Below are positions 5,911 to 6,288 of a stretch of 6,288 bases of DNA, one piece after another. Location: positions 1-6,288 of the forward strand of contig PCSS01000052.1 in the NCBI GenBank assembly GCA_002771395.1, written 5' to 3'. The position numbers and the translations under genes were made by a program. The DNA comes from Bacteroidetes bacterium CG23_combo_of_CG06-09_8_20_14_all_32_9. Its GTDB lineage: Bacteria; Bacteroidota; Bacteroidia; Bacteroidales; GWA2-32-17. Below the pieces are notes generated by a model. That model did not search any database. It was given only the letters and a program-made list of their open reading frames with translations, and was not told where the DNA came from. Position 1 is the first letter of the stretch. The number at the start of each line of letters is the position of its first letter.

Positions 5911-6288
5911 AACACTGCATCTGCAATTTTTCTTATATTATCCGATTTTCCCATAGTATAATAATGAATCACAGGAACTCCTGCTGCTATTAACTCTTTT
6001 GATTGCATTATAGCCCATTCTATTCCCACTTGCCTTATTTCGTCGTTGGTTTTGCATTTTTTTGCTTCCTGTTCAAGAACTTCGGGAATTTCAATGTAAA
6101 ATGTTTTTGGAAGTACATTAATATGGCTTAAAATAGAAACAGGCTTTATTCCCGGAACAATAGGAACATGAATTCCTGCATTATGGCAATCTTTTACAAA
6201 ATTGAAAAACTTTTTATTATCGAAAAACATTTGAGTAACAATATATTCAGCTCCTGCATCAATTTTATCTTTTAAATAAGCAAGGTCG
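5907..6288 (-). CDS. metF: Methylenetetrahydrofolate reductase, C-terminal part (gene runs off the right edge)
   Basis: This flavoenzyme reduces 5,10-methylene-THF to 5-methyl-THF, the methyl donor for methionine synthesis. The visible 126 codons are the last part of a protein that is usually about 290-320 residues. The frame stays open from the window edge: DLAYLKDKIDAGAEYIVTQ precedes the Met at 6230, so that Met is internal, not the start. TQMFFD contains the Gln equivalent to the folate-binding Gln183 of E. coli MetF (by recall of the family). VPIVPGIKPV and the C-terminal VIHYYTMGKS also match the family. The stop codon shares TTAA (5907-5910) with the stop of the convergent PAP2-like gene. 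Start, promoter and most of the FAD site lie outside the window. Confidence 0.95.
   Translation of the reverse strand, partial: DLAYLKDKIDAGAEYIVTQMFFDNKKFFNFVKDCHNAGIHVPIVPGIKPVSILSHINVLPKTFYIEIPEVLEQEAKKCKTNDEIRQVGIEWAIMQSKELIAAGVPVIHYYTMGKSDNIRKIADAVF

Noticed and set aside
6172..6230. Met codon at 6230 as the start of a short 107-residue protein
   Set aside because: The frame continues to the window edge with clear MetF sequence before this Met, so it is internal.

Overview
The window looks like a piece of chromosome from a member of the Bacteroidota, probably Bacteroidales or a near relative. It is AT-rich. It carries a TPR-type LytS-like sensor kinase with a LytTR regulator, an asnS-rpoN pair whose proteins read like Bacteroidota versions, and a TTTG-N20-TAGATTTG promoter of the kind used by the primary sigma factor of that phylum. 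Starts are preceded by A/T-rich leaders and lack clear Shine-Dalgarno sequences, which also fits. The assignment is inferred from sequence style, not from a database search.

Layout, left to right. Positions 1-1804 hold a two-component pair on the + strand, kinase then LytTR regulator, 12 bp apart. The kinase's upstream TPR part is in a different reading frame from the rest, so the gene is broken here or carries a sequence error. Positions 1805-2034 are a gap with a weak hairpin, eight degenerate 7-bp units and a good promoter for asnS (2035-3423). The asnS-rpoN gap (3424-3708) is mostly filled by a 215-bp inverted-repeat structure resembling a MITE, flanked by ATAAA on both sides and ending 10 bp before the rpoN start codon. 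rpoN (3709-5214) is followed, after a short gap with another 7-bp-period repeat, by a PAP2-like membrane protein gene (5272-5910). On the - strand, the 3' part of metF runs off the right edge (5907-6288) and overlaps the PAP2-like gene tail to tail by 4 bp (TTAA).

How the genes relate. The kinase and regulator should act together: the kinase phosphorylates Asp55 of the regulator, which then binds DNA through its LytTR domain. asnS, rpoN and metF are core functions (Asn-tRNA charging, sigma-54 transcription, methyl-folate supply). The PAP2-like protein is probably a lipid- or undecaprenyl-phosphate-related membrane enzyme, with an altered third motif. No sigma-54 activator (AAA+ protein) is present, so the two-component pair is not the obvious partner of RpoN.

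I found no new multi-gene system. The signals beyond ordinary genes are in the gaps: the MITE-like element before rpoN, 7-bp-period word arrays in three separate intergenic regions, and the frameshift in the kinase gene.
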